From Actinomadura rudentiformis (lineage in GTDB: Bacteria; Actinomycetota; Actinomycetes; Streptosporangiales; Streptosporangiaceae), in the NCBI RefSeq assembly GCF_008923185.1, contig NZ_WBMT01000022.1, positions 124,001-188,000 on the forward strand: DNA of 64,000 nucleotides. Reading direction: 5' to 3'. Positions 49,467-58,004 of the stretch are shown here, in pieces (the stretch's first letter is position 1; the number at the start of each line of letters is the position of its first letter). The translations under genes and the position numbers were made by a program. A model generated the notes under the pieces. That model ran no database searches. It saw only the letters and a list, made by a program, of their open reading frames with translations, and was not told where the DNA came from.

Positions 49467-50864
49467 ATGGGCCGCACATTGGCCGACAAGGTGTACGACG
49501 CGCACGTCGTGCGACGAGCCGAGGGCGAGCCGGATCTCCTCTACATCGATCTTCACCTGGTGCACGAGGTGACCAGCCCGCAGGCCTTCGACGGCCTGCG
49601 CATGGCCGATCGCAAGGTCCGCCGGCCGGATCTGACGATCGCCACCGAGGACCACAACGTCCCCACCACCGACCTGCTCAAGCCGATCGCCGACCCGGTG
49701 TCGCGCACCCAGGTCGAGACGCTGCGCAAGAACGCCGCCGAATTCGGCATCCGCCTGCATCCGATGGGCGACGACGGCCAGGGCATCGTGCACGTCATCG
49801 GCCCGCAGCTGGGCCTGACCCAGCCGGGCATGACGGTGGTGTGCGGTGACTCGCACACCTCCACGCACGGCGCGTTCGGCGCGCTGGCCCACGGCATCGG
49901 CACCAGCGAGGTCGAACACGTGCTGGCCACGCAGACGCTGCCGCAGGTCAAGCCCAAGATGATGGCCGTCACGGTGAACGGCTCGCTGCCCGCGGGCGTG
50001 ACCGCCAAGGACCTGATCCTGGCGATCATCGCCGAGATCGGCACCGGCGGCGGCCAGGGCCACATCATCGAGTACCGCGGCCAGGCCGTCCGCGAGCTGT
50101 CGATGGAAGGCCGTATGACGGTCTGCAACATGTCGATCGAGGCGGGCGCCCGCGCCGGCATGATCGCCCCGGACGAGACCACGTTCGAGTACCTCAAGGG
50201 CCGCCCGCACGCCCCGCAGGGCGAGGACTGGGACAAGGCCGTCGAGTACTGGAAGTCCCTGCGCACCGACGACGACGCCGTCTTCGACAAGGAGGTCGTC
50301 ATCGACGCCTCCACGCTGGCCCCGTTCGTGACCTGGGGCACCAACCCCGGCCAGGGCCTGCCGCTGAGCGAGTCCGTGCCCGACCCCGCCGCGTTCGACG
50401 ACCCCACCGACCGGCAGGCCGCCGAGCGCGCCCTGGAGTACATGGGCCTCACCGCGGGCACGCCGCTGCGCGAGGTCGAGGTCGACACGGTGTTCGTCGG
50501 CTCCTGCACCAACGGGCGCATCGAGGACCTGCGCGCCGTGGCGGGCGTGCTGGAGGGCCGCAAGGTCGCCGACGGCGTCCGCATGCTGGTCGTCCCGGGC
50601 TCGATGAAGGTCAAGAAGCAGGCCGAGGAGGAGGGCCTGAACGAGGTCATCTCCGCCGCCGGAGCCGAATGGCGCGAGGCGGGCTGCTCGATGTGCCTGG
50701 CCATGAACCCCGACAAGCTCACCCCGGGCGAACGCAGCGCCTCGACGTCCAACCGCAACTTCGAGGGCCGCCAGGGCCCCGGCGGCCGCACCCACCTGGT
50801 GTCACCCGCCGTCGCCGCCGCCACCGCCGTCACCGGCCGCCTGACGGCTCCCGCCGACCTCTAA
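49467..50864 (+). CDS. leuC: 3-isopropylmalate dehydratase, large subunit
   Basis: 465 residues with GAGGTGGAG before the ATG. It isomerises 2-isopropylmalate to 3-isopropylmalate with LeuD. The [4Fe-4S] cysteines are in VGSCTNGRI and GCSMCLAMNPD, and VVCGDSHTSTHGAFGALAHGIGTSEVEHVLATQ is the aconitase active-site region. It lies 14 bp from leuD. Divergent to ndgR, which is expected to control it. Confidence 0.97.
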   Translation: MGRTLADKVYDAHVVRRAEGEPDLLYIDLHLVHEVTSPQAFDGLRMADRKVRRPDLTIATEDHNVPTTDLLKPIADPVSRTQVETLRKNAAEFGIRLHPMGDDGQGIVHVIGPQLGLTQPGMTVVCGDSHTSTHGAFGALAHGIGTSEVEHVLATQTLPQVKPKMMAVTVNGSLPAGVTAKDLILAIIAEIGTGGGQGHIIEYRGQAVRELSMEGRMTVCNMSIEAGARAGMIAPDETTFEYLKGRPHAPQGEDWDKAVEYWKSLRTDDDAVFDKEVVIDASTLAPFVTWGTNPGQGLPLSESVPDPAAFDDPTDRQAAERALEYMGLTAGTPLREVEVDTVFVGSCTNGRIEDLRAVAGVLEGRKVADGVRMLVVPGSMKVKKQAEEEGLNEVISAAGAEWREAGCSMCLAMNPDKLTPGERSASTSNRNFEGRQGPGGRTHLVSPAVAAATAVTGRLTAPADL

Positions 50865-50878
50865 GGACCACGAGAACG

Positions 50879-51466
50879 ATGGAAGCGTTCACCACGCACA
50901 CCGGGCGCGCCGTGCCGCTGCGCCGCAGCAATGTCGACACCGACCAGATCATCCCGGCCGTCTGGCTCAAGCAGGTCAGCCGCACCGGCTTCGACCAGGG
51001 CCTGTTCTCGGCCTGGCGCGAGGACCCGGACTTCGTCCTGAACCAGCCGCAGTACGAGGGCGCCAGCATCCTGGTCGCCGGCCCCGACTTCGGCACCGGA
51101 TCGTCCCGCGAGCACGCCGTCTGGGCGTTGCAGCAGTACGGCTTCCGGGTCGTCATCGCGCCGCGCTTCGGTGACATCTTCCGCAACAACTCCACCAAGA
51201 TGGGGCTGCTGCCGGTGATCCTGCCCGCCGAGACCGTCGAGGCCCTCCAGGCACAGGCCGAGCAGGACCCCAAGGCCGAGATCACCGTGGACCTCGGCGA
51301 GCGCCACGTCCGCAGCGGCGACCTCGTGGCCCCGTTCGAGATCGACGACTACACCCGCTGGCGGCTCATGGAGGGCCTGGACGACATCGGCCTGACCCTC
51401 CGTCACGCCGACGACATCACCGAGTTCGAGTCGCGGCGCATCCCCTGGATGCCGACCACGGTCTGA
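50879..51466 (+). CDS. leuD: 3-isopropylmalate dehydratase, small subunit
   Basis: 195 residues. GRAVPLRRSNVDTDQIIPAVWLK at the N-terminus and GPDFGTGSSREHAVWALQQYGFRVV (swivelling-domain substrate loop) are diagnostic. It completes the LeuCD heterodimer. The start is 14 bp after leuC, with AAGGACCACGAG upstream. A 15-bp-stem hairpin follows. Confidence 0.96.
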   Translation: MEAFTTHTGRAVPLRRSNVDTDQIIPAVWLKQVSRTGFDQGLFSAWREDPDFVLNQPQYEGASILVAGPDFGTGSSREHAVWALQQYGFRVVIAPRFGDIFRNNSTKMGLLPVILPAETVEALQAQAEQDPKAEITVDLGERHVRSGDLVAPFEIDDYTRWRLMEGLDDIGLTLRHADDITEFESRRIPWMPTTV

Positions 51467-51489
51467 CTCCCAGGGCCACCCCGGGTTGG

Positions 51490-51540
51490 CGAGCATGTCT
51501 CCGCGCGGAGGACAATCTTCTCTGTGCGGAGACATGCTCG
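51490..51540 (+). terminator. Terminator after leuD
   Basis: A perfect 15-bp inverted repeat (CGAGCATGTCTCCGC at 51490-51504, complement at 51526-51540) with a 21-base loop, followed by a TGTTTT stretch. Confidence 0.7.
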
Positions 51541-51558
51541 ACTGTTTTGGGGGCCCTC

Positions 51559-51792
51559 ATGAGTGTGCGTCCGTGGACCGGGCCCAAGTGGGACGATCCC
51601 GCGCTGACCGACCTCGCGCTCCGGCTGCGCGAGGCGCACCGGCTCGTCGCGCCGCTGCCGCAGACGACCCGGCGGCGGCTCATCCGGCATCTCTTGGCGA
51701 TCACCGACCTGGCCAAACGGGACCCTGAACTGGCCGCCCGGCGGCTGGAGACGTTCCTGGCCGATTTCCGCGGGACGCCTCACGGGGGATAG
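51559..51792 (+). CDS. Small helical protein of unknown function
   Basis: 77 residues from ATG 51559; a GGGGG lies upstream. PALTDLALRLREAHRLVAPLPQTTRRRLIRHLLAITDLAKRDPELAARRLETFLADF is two or three amphipathic helices. A protein of this size is often found between leuD and hup in actinomycetes, as far as I recall. No catalytic motif. Confidence 0.55.
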   Translation: MSVRPWTGPKWDDPALTDLALRLREAHRLVAPLPQTTRRRLIRHLLAITDLAKRDPELAARRLETFLADFRGTPHGG

Positions 51793-51884
51793 CGTGCACG
51801 TGGCCGGATTCGGTCCGGCGCCCGGCGAGACGGGGCGAAAACGACAAAAACGTCAGCGACACGGCAACTCTTGCTGTCTGGTGA

Positions 51885-51913
51885 TTGTGCCGATGCCGTG
51901 ACTCCCTTAGTTT
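51885..51913 (+). promoter_or_regulatory. Promoter of the HU gene
   Basis: TTGTGC (51885-51890) and TAGTTT (51908-51913) with a 17-bp spacer. The start would be near 51920, giving a 28-base leader with a GAGGAG Shine-Dalgarno. Confidence 0.55.
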
Positions 51914-51947
51914 CGTTCGGGCAAGGGGGGAACTAGAGGAGTAACCC

Positions 51948-52226
51948 ATGAACAAGCGTGAGCTGGTCGACGCCATCTCTGACCGGCTGGGCAGCAAGAA
52001 GGCCGCAGCCGAGGCCGTCGACGCGATTCTGGAGGCGATCCAGACCGCCGTCGCCAAGGGCGACAAGGTTGCGATCACCGGATTCGGTTCGTTCGAGAAG
52101 GCCGACCGGCCTGCCCGCACGGCCCGCAACCCCGCAACCGGCAAGACAATCCAGGTCCCCGCGACGTCCGTGCCCAAATTCAAGGCGGGCGCCGACTTCA
52201 AGAACCTGGTGGCGGGCAAGAAGTAA
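51948..52226 (+). CDS. hup: HU family nucleoid DNA-binding protein
   Basis: 92 residues. MNKRELVDAISDRLGSKKAA, AVAKGDKVAITGFGSFEKADRPARTARNPATGK and VPKFKAGADFKNLV follow the HU fold, including the Pro-containing DNA-bending arms. It lacks the long Lys/Ala-rich tail of the actinobacterial HupB/HupS type, so it is the short HupA-like paralogue. Binds and bends DNA as a homodimer. Followed by a strong terminator. Confidence 0.96.
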   Translation: MNKRELVDAISDRLGSKKAAAEAVDAILEAIQTAVAKGDKVAITGFGSFEKADRPARTARNPATGKTIQVPATSVPKFKAGADFKNLVAGKK

Positions 52227-52236
52227 GACGCATCGC

Positions 52237-52271
52237 AGCGCCCGGGCCGTTGATCAAACGGTCCGGGCGCT
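52237..52271 (+). terminator. Terminator after hup
   Basis: AGCGCCCGGGCCGTT pairs with AACGGTCCGGGCGCT (15 bp with one G-U), five-base loop, followed by GTCTCGTCT. Confidence 0.78.
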
Positions 52272-52325
52272 GTCTCGTCTCCAGACCACGCTGCGATCAG
52301 CGTTGGGAGGCGGGACGGGCGACGA

Positions 52326-52535
52326 TCAGCGCCCGGGGAGGGGGAAGGTGGAGAGGGTGATCACCGACACGTGGTCGGTGTCGTCGAGGGCCAGGTTGAC
52401 GCGCTGGCCGAAGCGGAGCATCCGCAGGCCGCCCGCGTCGAAGGCGGCGGCGTCGAAGGGCAGCTCGGTGCCGTCGTCGAGGAGCACGCTGCCCGAGCGC
52501 GTGCCGGCGTCGTAGGTGCGCACGGTGCCCTGCAT
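52326..52535 (-). CDS. Cold-shock-domain-like small protein
   Basis: 69 residues. MQGTVRTYDAGTRSGSVLLDDGTELPFDAAAF matches the first strands of a cold-shock OB fold, with GLRMLRFGQRVNLALD as the later strands. The canonical RNP aromatic residues (GFGFI, VFVH) are absent, so nucleic-acid binding may be altered. It lies nine bases downstream of cofC and is presumably co-transcribed, an arrangement also seen in other actinomycetes. Confidence 0.7.
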   Translation of the reverse strand: MQGTVRTYDAGTRSGSVLLDDGTELPFDAAAFDAGGLRMLRFGQRVNLALDDTDHVSVITLSTFPLPGR

Positions 52536-52544
52536 GCGAGCACC

Positions 52545-53231
52545 TTATCCCGGGGCGGCCCGCATGGAGTCGCCGAGAGCGGGCAGCCGCGCGGCCACCG
52601 CGGTGGTGCGGGGCCCCGCACCGAGCTTCAGGGCGATCTTGAGGTCGTCGAGGGTGTCCACATCGCGGCGCACGCTGTCGATGTCGTCGAGCAGCAGCTC
52701 GGCCGCCCCCCGCGCGCGGTGGGCGGCGCGGGAGTCGCCGCCGAAGGCGGGGGAGAACGGCACGCCCGGACGGGCGGTGTAGAGCGTGGTGCCGATCCCC
52801 GCCGCGTCCGGCACGAACGCGGCGGGCACCTGGGCGGCGGCGTCCAGCACCCGGGCCAGCTCGCCGGGGCGAAGGGCGGGAAGGTCCGCCGAAATCGCCC
52901 CCACGCCCGTGTGAGGCACGGTCGCACGGGAACGCTGCGCCCCATGGACCAAGGCCGGATTCAGTCCGGCGTCGGGTTCGTCGGGCACCACCGTGGCGCC
53001 CAGGGCGGCCAGCTCGGCGGCGGGGACGGGATCGTCGGTGACGACAATCACACTCCGTACCCGGTCGCAACGCAGCGCGGCGGCCACGGTGTCGGCCGCG
53101 ACGGCGAGCGCGAGGGCCTCCCGGTGCGGGCCCGCCGCCGCGGACAGGCGGGTTTTGGCGCGGGCCAGGACCTTCACGGGCACGATGAGCGACCACTGAA
53201 GTCGAGGCGCACTGGACTCTGCTGTAGACAT
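52545..53231 (-). CDS. cofC: Phospho(enol)pyruvate/phospholactate guanylyltransferase (coenzyme F420 biosynthesis)
   Basis: 228 residues. WSLIVPVKVLARAKTRLSA is the nucleotide-binding N-terminus, and VISADLPAL-like GAISADLPALRPGEL carries the metal-binding aspartate of the MobA-like fold. The family is CofC/FbiD, which in actinobacteria joins GTP with phosphoenolpyruvate to give the F420 side-chain donor. The start faces plsC. No other F420 genes are in the window. Confidence 0.9.
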   Translation of the reverse strand: MSTAESSAPRLQWSLIVPVKVLARAKTRLSAAAGPHREALALAVAADTVAAALRCDRVRSVIVVTDDPVPAAELAALGATVVPDEPDAGLNPALVHGAQRSRATVPHTGVGAISADLPALRPGELARVLDAAAQVPAAFVPDAAGIGTTLYTARPGVPFSPAFGGDSRAAHRARGAAELLLDDIDSVRRDVDTLDDLKIALKLGAGPRTTAVAARLPALGDSMRAAPG

Positions 53232-53313
53232 GGCAACTCGACACTATGCGCACGCAACCGCGACACTTGAGGACACCCCTCGATCACAGGGGATCGACCA
53301 AGGAGGGACGGGC

Positions 53314-54279
53314 ATGAGCCATGAGTATTCGCCGGCATGGCGGAAGCTCACGATCGTCATCCTGCGACCGCTGCTCTACGGGCTGCTCAAGCGGGACTGG
53401 CGTGGCCAACGGAACGTGCCCCGGGACGGCGGTGTGATCATTGCCGCCAACCACATCTCGGAGTCCGACCCCCTCGCCCTCGCCCATTTCGTCTACGAGG
53501 CCGGCCGCTACCCGGTCTACCTGGCCAAGTCGACGCTCTTCGACGTGAAGATCCTCAAGGCCGTGCTGCGCGGGACCGGCCAGATCCCGGTCTACCGCGA
53601 CCGTGCCGACGCCGCGCTCGCCCTCCGGGACGCCGAGCAGGCCCTGCGGGACGGCGAATGCCTGATGTTCTACCCCGAGGGCAGCTGCACCCGCGATCCC
53701 GAGCTGTGGCCGATGACCGGCCAGACCGGCGTGGCGCGGATGGCGCTCAAGACGGGTGCCAAGGTCGTGCCGGTGGCCAGCTGGGGCGCCCACGAGCTCC
53801 TGCCGTACAAGAAGGGGGGGCAGAGCGGGTTGCGCGGCAGGCTCAAGAAGGGCTTCCACCCGTTCCCGCGCAAGACCATGAAGGTGATCGCCGGGCCGCC
53901 GCTGGACCTGTCGAGGTTCGAGGGCGAGCCGCTCACAAGGACCGTGCTCCGCGAGGCCACCGACGAGATCATGCGCGCGATCGCCGACCTCCTCGGCGAG
54001 CTGCGGGAGCAGGAAGCGCCCAAGGAGTTGTACGACCACCACAAGGCCCAGGAGGAGCGCCGCAGGCTCCTGGCCAAGGCCGAGGCCGACGCGAAGGCCG
54101 AGGCTGACGCAGTGAAGGCCGAGGCTGACGCAGCGAAGGCTGAGGCCGCCAAGGCTGAGGCCGACGCGAAGGCGCGGACCGGGCAGGCCGTTCAGGCGCC
54201 GGGCGCGGAACTCGGCGAAGGGCTCGGCTCCCACCAGGGCCGGCAGAACGATGGCACGGAGAGCGGGGCGACCTCGTGA
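53314..54279 (+). CDS. plsC: 1-acyl-sn-glycerol-3-phosphate acyltransferase
   Basis: 321 residues; AAGGAGG precedes ATG 53314. Acyltransferase motifs are ANHISESDPL (HX4D variant), FYPEGSCTRD and VPVASWGAHELLP. It makes phosphatidic acid at the inner membrane face. After residue 245 an unusual Lys/Ala/Glu/Asp-rich coiled-coil of KAEADAKAEADA repeats extends about 60 residues. The stop overlaps the gpsA start (GTGA), coupling two phospholipid-precursor enzymes. Confidence 0.93.
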   Translation: MSHEYSPAWRKLTIVILRPLLYGLLKRDWRGQRNVPRDGGVIIAANHISESDPLALAHFVYEAGRYPVYLAKSTLFDVKILKAVLRGTGQIPVYRDRADAALALRDAEQALRDGECLMFYPEGSCTRDPELWPMTGQTGVARMALKTGAKVVPVASWGAHELLPYKKGGQSGLRGRLKKGFHPFPRKTMKVIAGPPLDLSRFEGEPLTRTVLREATDEIMRAIADLLGELREQEAPKELYDHHKAQEERRRLLAKAEADAKAEADAVKAEADAAKAEAAKAEADAKARTGQAVQAPGAELGEGLGSHQGRQNDGTESGATS

Positions 54280-55286
54280 GTGTTCGTACGGCCGTGATGG
54301 GCGCCGGCTCCTGGGGCACGGTCGTCGCCAAGCTGCTCCGCGACGCGGGCTGTGAGGTGACGTTGTGGGGGCGCCGCGCCGACGTCGTGGACTCGGTCAA
54401 CGAACGCCGCGAGAACCCCGACTACCTGCCCGGGATCGAGCTGCCCGAAGGCCTGCGGGCCACCCTCGACCCGGCCGAGGCGCTGGCCGGGGCGGAGTTC
54501 GTGGCGCTCGCCGTTCCCGCCCAGACGCTCCGCGAGAACCTCTCGCAGTGGGTGCCCGACCTGCCGCCCGAGGCGGTCATGGTGAGCCTGATGAAGGGCA
54601 TCGAGCTCGGCACCTGCCGCCGGATGTCGGAGGTCATCCAGGAGGTCGCCGACGTGCCCGAGGAGCGGGTGGCGGTGTTCTGCGGCCCCAACCTGGCCCG
54701 CGAGATCGCCACCGGGCAGCCGGGCGCCGCCGTCGCCGGATGCGTCGACGAGGGCAACGCCCGGCGGCTGCAGGCCGCCACGATGACCCCCTACTTCCGT
54801 ACCTACACCTCCACCGACGTGATCGGCTGCGAGCTGGGCGGCGCGGTCAAGAACGTCGTCGCGCTGTGCGTGGGCATGTCGGTCGGGCTCGGCTTCGGCG
54901 ACAGCACCCAGGCCCTGCTGATCACCCGCGGCCTGGCCGAGATCACCCGGCTCGGCGCGGCCCTCGGCGCCGACGAGCACACGTTCGCGGGGCTCGCCGG
55001 GATGGGCGACCTGGTCGGCACCTGCATGTCGCCGCTGTCGCGCAACCGCACGTTCGGCGAGAACCTCGGACGCGGCATGACCCTGGAGCAGGTCATCGCG
55101 GTCACCAAGCAGACGGCCGAGGGCGTGAAGTCCTGCGAGGCGGTCCTGGAACTGGCCCGCAAGCACAACGTGGAGATGCCGATCACCGAGTCGGTGGCCG
55201 GCGTGCTCTACCACGGCATGCCGATCAAGGAGGCGGGTCTTTCGCTCATCTCGCGGTCTCCCAAGCCGGAGCGCTACGGGGTGTGA
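54276..55286 (+). CDS. gpsA: Glycerol-3-phosphate dehydrogenase [NAD(P)+]
   Basis: 336 residues from GTG. GAGSWGTVVAKLL is the dinucleotide-binding loop. FCGPNLAREIATGQPGAAV, the catalytic lysine in GCELGGAVKNVVALCVG and the CMSPLSRNRTFGENLGRG motif confirm it. Reduces dihydroxyacetone phosphate to sn-glycerol 3-phosphate for phospholipids. Translationally coupled to plsC. Confidence 0.96.
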   Translation: MSVRTAVMGAGSWGTVVAKLLRDAGCEVTLWGRRADVVDSVNERRENPDYLPGIELPEGLRATLDPAEALAGAEFVALAVPAQTLRENLSQWVPDLPPEAVMVSLMKGIELGTCRRMSEVIQEVADVPEERVAVFCGPNLAREIATGQPGAAVAGCVDEGNARRLQAATMTPYFRTYTSTDVIGCELGGAVKNVVALCVGMSVGLGFGDSTQALLITRGLAEITRLGAALGADEHTFAGLAGMGDLVGTCMSPLSRNRTFGENLGRGMTLEQVIAVTKQTAEGVKSCEAVLELARKHNVEMPITESVAGVLYHGMPIKEAGLSLISRSPKPERYGV

Positions 55287-55299
55287 CATGCTGTGAGCG

Positions 55300-56649
55300 A
55301 TGCGTAGAGACACCCGCAGGCAGGGTGAGAACACCCGCGCCGTCCATCTGCCGTCGCCTCCCGTTCCGCAGCAGTCTCCCGTGGGCCTCCCCGTCTGGCG
55401 GACCAGCGCGTTCGCCTTCGCAGGGGCGGCGGAGCACGCCGAGCTGGTGAGCGACCACACCGCCGGCTACAGCCACGGCCGCGTGGCCAACCCGACCGCC
55501 GACGCGTTCGCCGCCGGCCTGGCCTCGCTGGAGGGCGCCGGACTCGGTGGCGAACCCGTCGAGGGCCAGGCGTTCGGCTCCGGCATGGCCGCCGTCACCG
55601 CGGTCTTCCTCGCGTTCGCCCGCGCCGGCGCCCACGTGGTCGCGCCCTCGTCGGTGTACAGGGGCACGCGCGACCTGCTGACCGGCACGCTCAACCGGTT
55701 CGGGGTCGGCGCGACGTTCGCCGACATGACGGACCCGGAGGCGGTGCGGGCCGCGATGCGTCCCACCACCCGGCTGGTGTGGGCCGAGACGATCAGCGAG
55801 TCCGGTCTGGACGTGCCCCGGCTCCCGTTGCTGGCGGAGATCGCGCACGAGGGCGACGCGCTGCTCGCGGTCGACTCCACCCTCGCGACGCCGGTCGTGT
55901 GCCGTCCGCTGGAGTACGGCGCCGACCTGGTCGTGCACTCGGCCTCGACGTTCATCGGCGGGCACGGCGACGCCACCGGGGGTGCCGTGATCGGCGGGCC
56001 CCAGCTGCTGGAGGCGGTACGCCGCGCCCGGATCGAGACCGGCTCCGTGCTGGCGCCGGATGAGGCGTTCCTGCTGCGCCGCGGCCTGGAGACCCTGCCC
56101 GTGCGGGTACGGCGCCAGTGCGACACCGCCAACCTCTTCGCCGCCGCGGTCGCCGGGCACCCAGCTGTCCGCGCGGTGGACTATCCGGGCCTGCCCGGCC
56201 ACCCGGGGCATGACGCGGCCCGGAAGCTGTTCACCCGCGGCCCCGAGGGGACCCGTTTCGGCGCGATCGTCACCGTCACCCCGCGCGGCGGGCGCGACGC
56301 CGGGCTTGCCCTGGTCGACGCGCTCCGGCTGCCCATGGTGGCGACGTCCATCGGCGGTACGCACACCACGGTGGCCCACGTCGCCTCGACCACGCACCAC
56401 CGGCTCGACGAGGCGGGGCTGGCCGCGGCGGGCGTCGACCCGGCCGCGGTCCGTTTCTCCATCGGCCTGGAGGACGCCGACGATCTCGTCCGCGACGTGA
56501 CCGAGGCCCTCGACACCGTCAGCCGCGTCCTGCGCCCGTCCGGTCCGTCCGTGGCGCCGCCCGGCCCTACCGGCCCGCCTGCGCAGTCCGATCCCGCTGG
56601 TCCGGCCGTGCCGCCCGCCCAGTCCCCGCTCGTCGCCGAGCCGCGCTGA
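55300..56649 (+). CDS. Cys/Met-metabolism PLP-fold protein lacking the catalytic lysine
   Basis: 449 residues aligned to the cystathionine gamma-synthase/lyase family: GYSHGRVANPTADAFAAGLASLEG, the GSGMAAVTAVF phosphate loop, ISESGLDVPRLPLLAEIAH and the PLP-ring Asp in AVDSTLATPVVCRPLEYGADLV. Where the family has S-x-T-K-Y/F, this protein has VVHSASTFIGGHGD, so the Schiff-base lysine is Thr217 (codon ACG, 55948-55950, one base from AAG). It should not perform normal PLP chemistry. The C-terminal 35 residues are Pro/Ala/Ser-rich. It lies 14 bp after gpsA. Confidence 0.85.
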   Translation: MRRDTRRQGENTRAVHLPSPPVPQQSPVGLPVWRTSAFAFAGAAEHAELVSDHTAGYSHGRVANPTADAFAAGLASLEGAGLGGEPVEGQAFGSGMAAVTAVFLAFARAGAHVVAPSSVYRGTRDLLTGTLNRFGVGATFADMTDPEAVRAAMRPTTRLVWAETISESGLDVPRLPLLAEIAHEGDALLAVDSTLATPVVCRPLEYGADLVVHSASTFIGGHGDATGGAVIGGPQLLEAVRRARIETGSVLAPDEAFLLRRGLETLPVRVRRQCDTANLFAAAVAGHPAVRAVDYPGLPGHPGHDAARKLFTRGPEGTRFGAIVTVTPRGGRDAGLALVDALRLPMVATSIGGTHTTVAHVASTTHHRLDEAGLAAAGVDPAAVRFSIGLEDADDLVRDVTEALDTVSRVLRPSGPSVAPPGPTGPPAQSDPAGPAVPPAQSPLVAEPR

Positions 56650-56731
56650 CCGCCGTGCCGGAGGCGCTTGCGGGGGTCGTGCCCCAGCCCTCGTGGCCGA
56701 TTCGTGCTGATCACCGGTAGGGTCGGCAATC

Positions 56732-57847
56732 ATGTCCCAGGAGTCTTCAAAGATCCGCGTGGCCGTGGTGTTCGGCGGGCGCAGCTCGGAGCACAACATC
56801 TCGTGCGTGACCGCCGGCGCCGTGATGGCCGCCATCGACCGGGACCGGTACGAGGTGGTGCCGGTCGGCATCGCCCGCGACGGGCGCTGGGTGCTGGCCC
56901 CCGCCGACCTCAACCTCGCCATCGAGGACGGCCGGCTGCCCGAGGTGTCGGGCGAGGGCACCGCGCTGGCCCTGCCCTTCGATCCCGAGAGCCGCGGCCT
57001 CATGATCGTGGAGCCGCTGGAGGCGTCCTCGGCGGCGCTGGTCGACGTGGACGTGGTGCTCCCCTTGCTGCACGGCCCGTACGGCGAGGACGGCACCATC
57101 CAGGGCATGCTGGAGCTCGCCGGGGTGCGTTACGTCGGCGCCGGGGTGCTGGCCAGCGCGGTCGCCATGGACAAGGGCTTCATGAAGCTCGTCTGGCAGG
57201 CCCAGGGCCTGCCGATCGGCCCGTACGTGATCATCACCGACCGCGAGTGGCGGCGGGAGCGCAAGCGGAAGATCGACGAGGTCAAGGAGCTGGGCTGGCC
57301 GGTGTTCGTCAAGCCCGCCCGGGCCGGGTCGAGCATGGGGATCAGCCGGGTCGAGGCCGAGCCGGACCTGGAGGCCGCGATCGAGGCGGCCCGCGAGCAC
57401 GACCCCAAGGTCATCGTCGAGGCGGCCATCGTGGGCCGCGAGATCGAGCTGGGCGTGCTCCAGGGCCTGGACGACGGCCCGCCCGAGGCCAGCATGCCCG
57501 CCGAGGTCGTGATGGGTTCCGGCGCAGACTTCTACGACTTCGAGACCAAGTACCTGGACAGCTCGCTGCGCCTGGACATCCCGCCGGACCTCGACCCGGC
57601 CGCCGTCGAGGAGGCCCAGCGCATCGCCGCCCAGGCGTTCGACGCGCTGGACTGCGAGGGACTGGCGCGCGTCGACTTCTTCTACACGGCCGACGGCAGG
57701 TGGATCCTGAACGAGATCAACACCATGCCCGGCTGCACTCCCACCTCGGCGTTCCCGCAGATGTGGGCCGCCTCCGGACTGGACTACCCGGCGCTGGTCG
57801 ACCGTCTTATCCAGACGGCGCTCCGGCGCGCCACCGGCCTGCGCTGA
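56732..57847 (+). CDS. ddl: D-alanine--D-alanine ligase
   Basis: 371 residues. An ATP-grasp enzyme making the D-Ala-D-Ala dipeptide of peptidoglycan. VVFGGRSSEHNISCVTAGAVM, PLLHGPYGEDGTIQGMLELAGVRYVGAGVLASA, VFVKPARAGSSMGISRV and WILNEINTMPGCTPTSAFP are diagnostic; the serine-tyrosine omega-loop region is of the standard Ddl rather than the D-Ala-D-Lac type as far as I can judge. It ends in a 15-bp tandem repeat overlapping the stop. Confidence 0.95.
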   Translation: MSQESSKIRVAVVFGGRSSEHNISCVTAGAVMAAIDRDRYEVVPVGIARDGRWVLAPADLNLAIEDGRLPEVSGEGTALALPFDPESRGLMIVEPLEASSAALVDVDVVLPLLHGPYGEDGTIQGMLELAGVRYVGAGVLASAVAMDKGFMKLVWQAQGLPIGPYVIITDREWRRERKRKIDEVKELGWPVFVKPARAGSSMGISRVEAEPDLEAAIEAAREHDPKVIVEAAIVGREIELGVLQGLDDGPPEASMPAEVVMGSGADFYDFETKYLDSSLRLDIPPDLDPAAVEEAQRIAAQAFDALDCEGLARVDFFYTADGRWILNEINTMPGCTPTSAFPQMWAASGLDYPALVDRLIQTALRRATGLR

Positions 57848-57894
57848 ACGCGCCTCAGCTGAACACGCCTCAGCCGAACGCGCCTCAGCCGAAC
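57843..57894. repeat. 15-bp tandem repeat across the ddl stop
   Basis: Three and a half copies of GCTGAACGCGCCTCA; the stop codon TGA lies in the first. Confidence 0.9.
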
Positions 57895-57924
57895 AGAGGG
57901 CGGCCGGTCAGCCGGACAAAGGGC

Positions 57925-57984
57925 GACCGGTTGCGGGACCCGCGCGTCGGATCACATTGATCGGACGCGGTCCCGCAACCGGTC
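57925..57984. terminator. Hairpin terminator between ddl and the beta-propeller gene
   Basis: GACCGGTTGCGGGACC (57925-57940) and its exact complement (57969-57984) form a 16-bp stem with a 28-base loop between convergent genes. Confidence 0.75.
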
Positions 57985-58004
57985 ACCACGGCTGCGGCAT
58001 CCCC

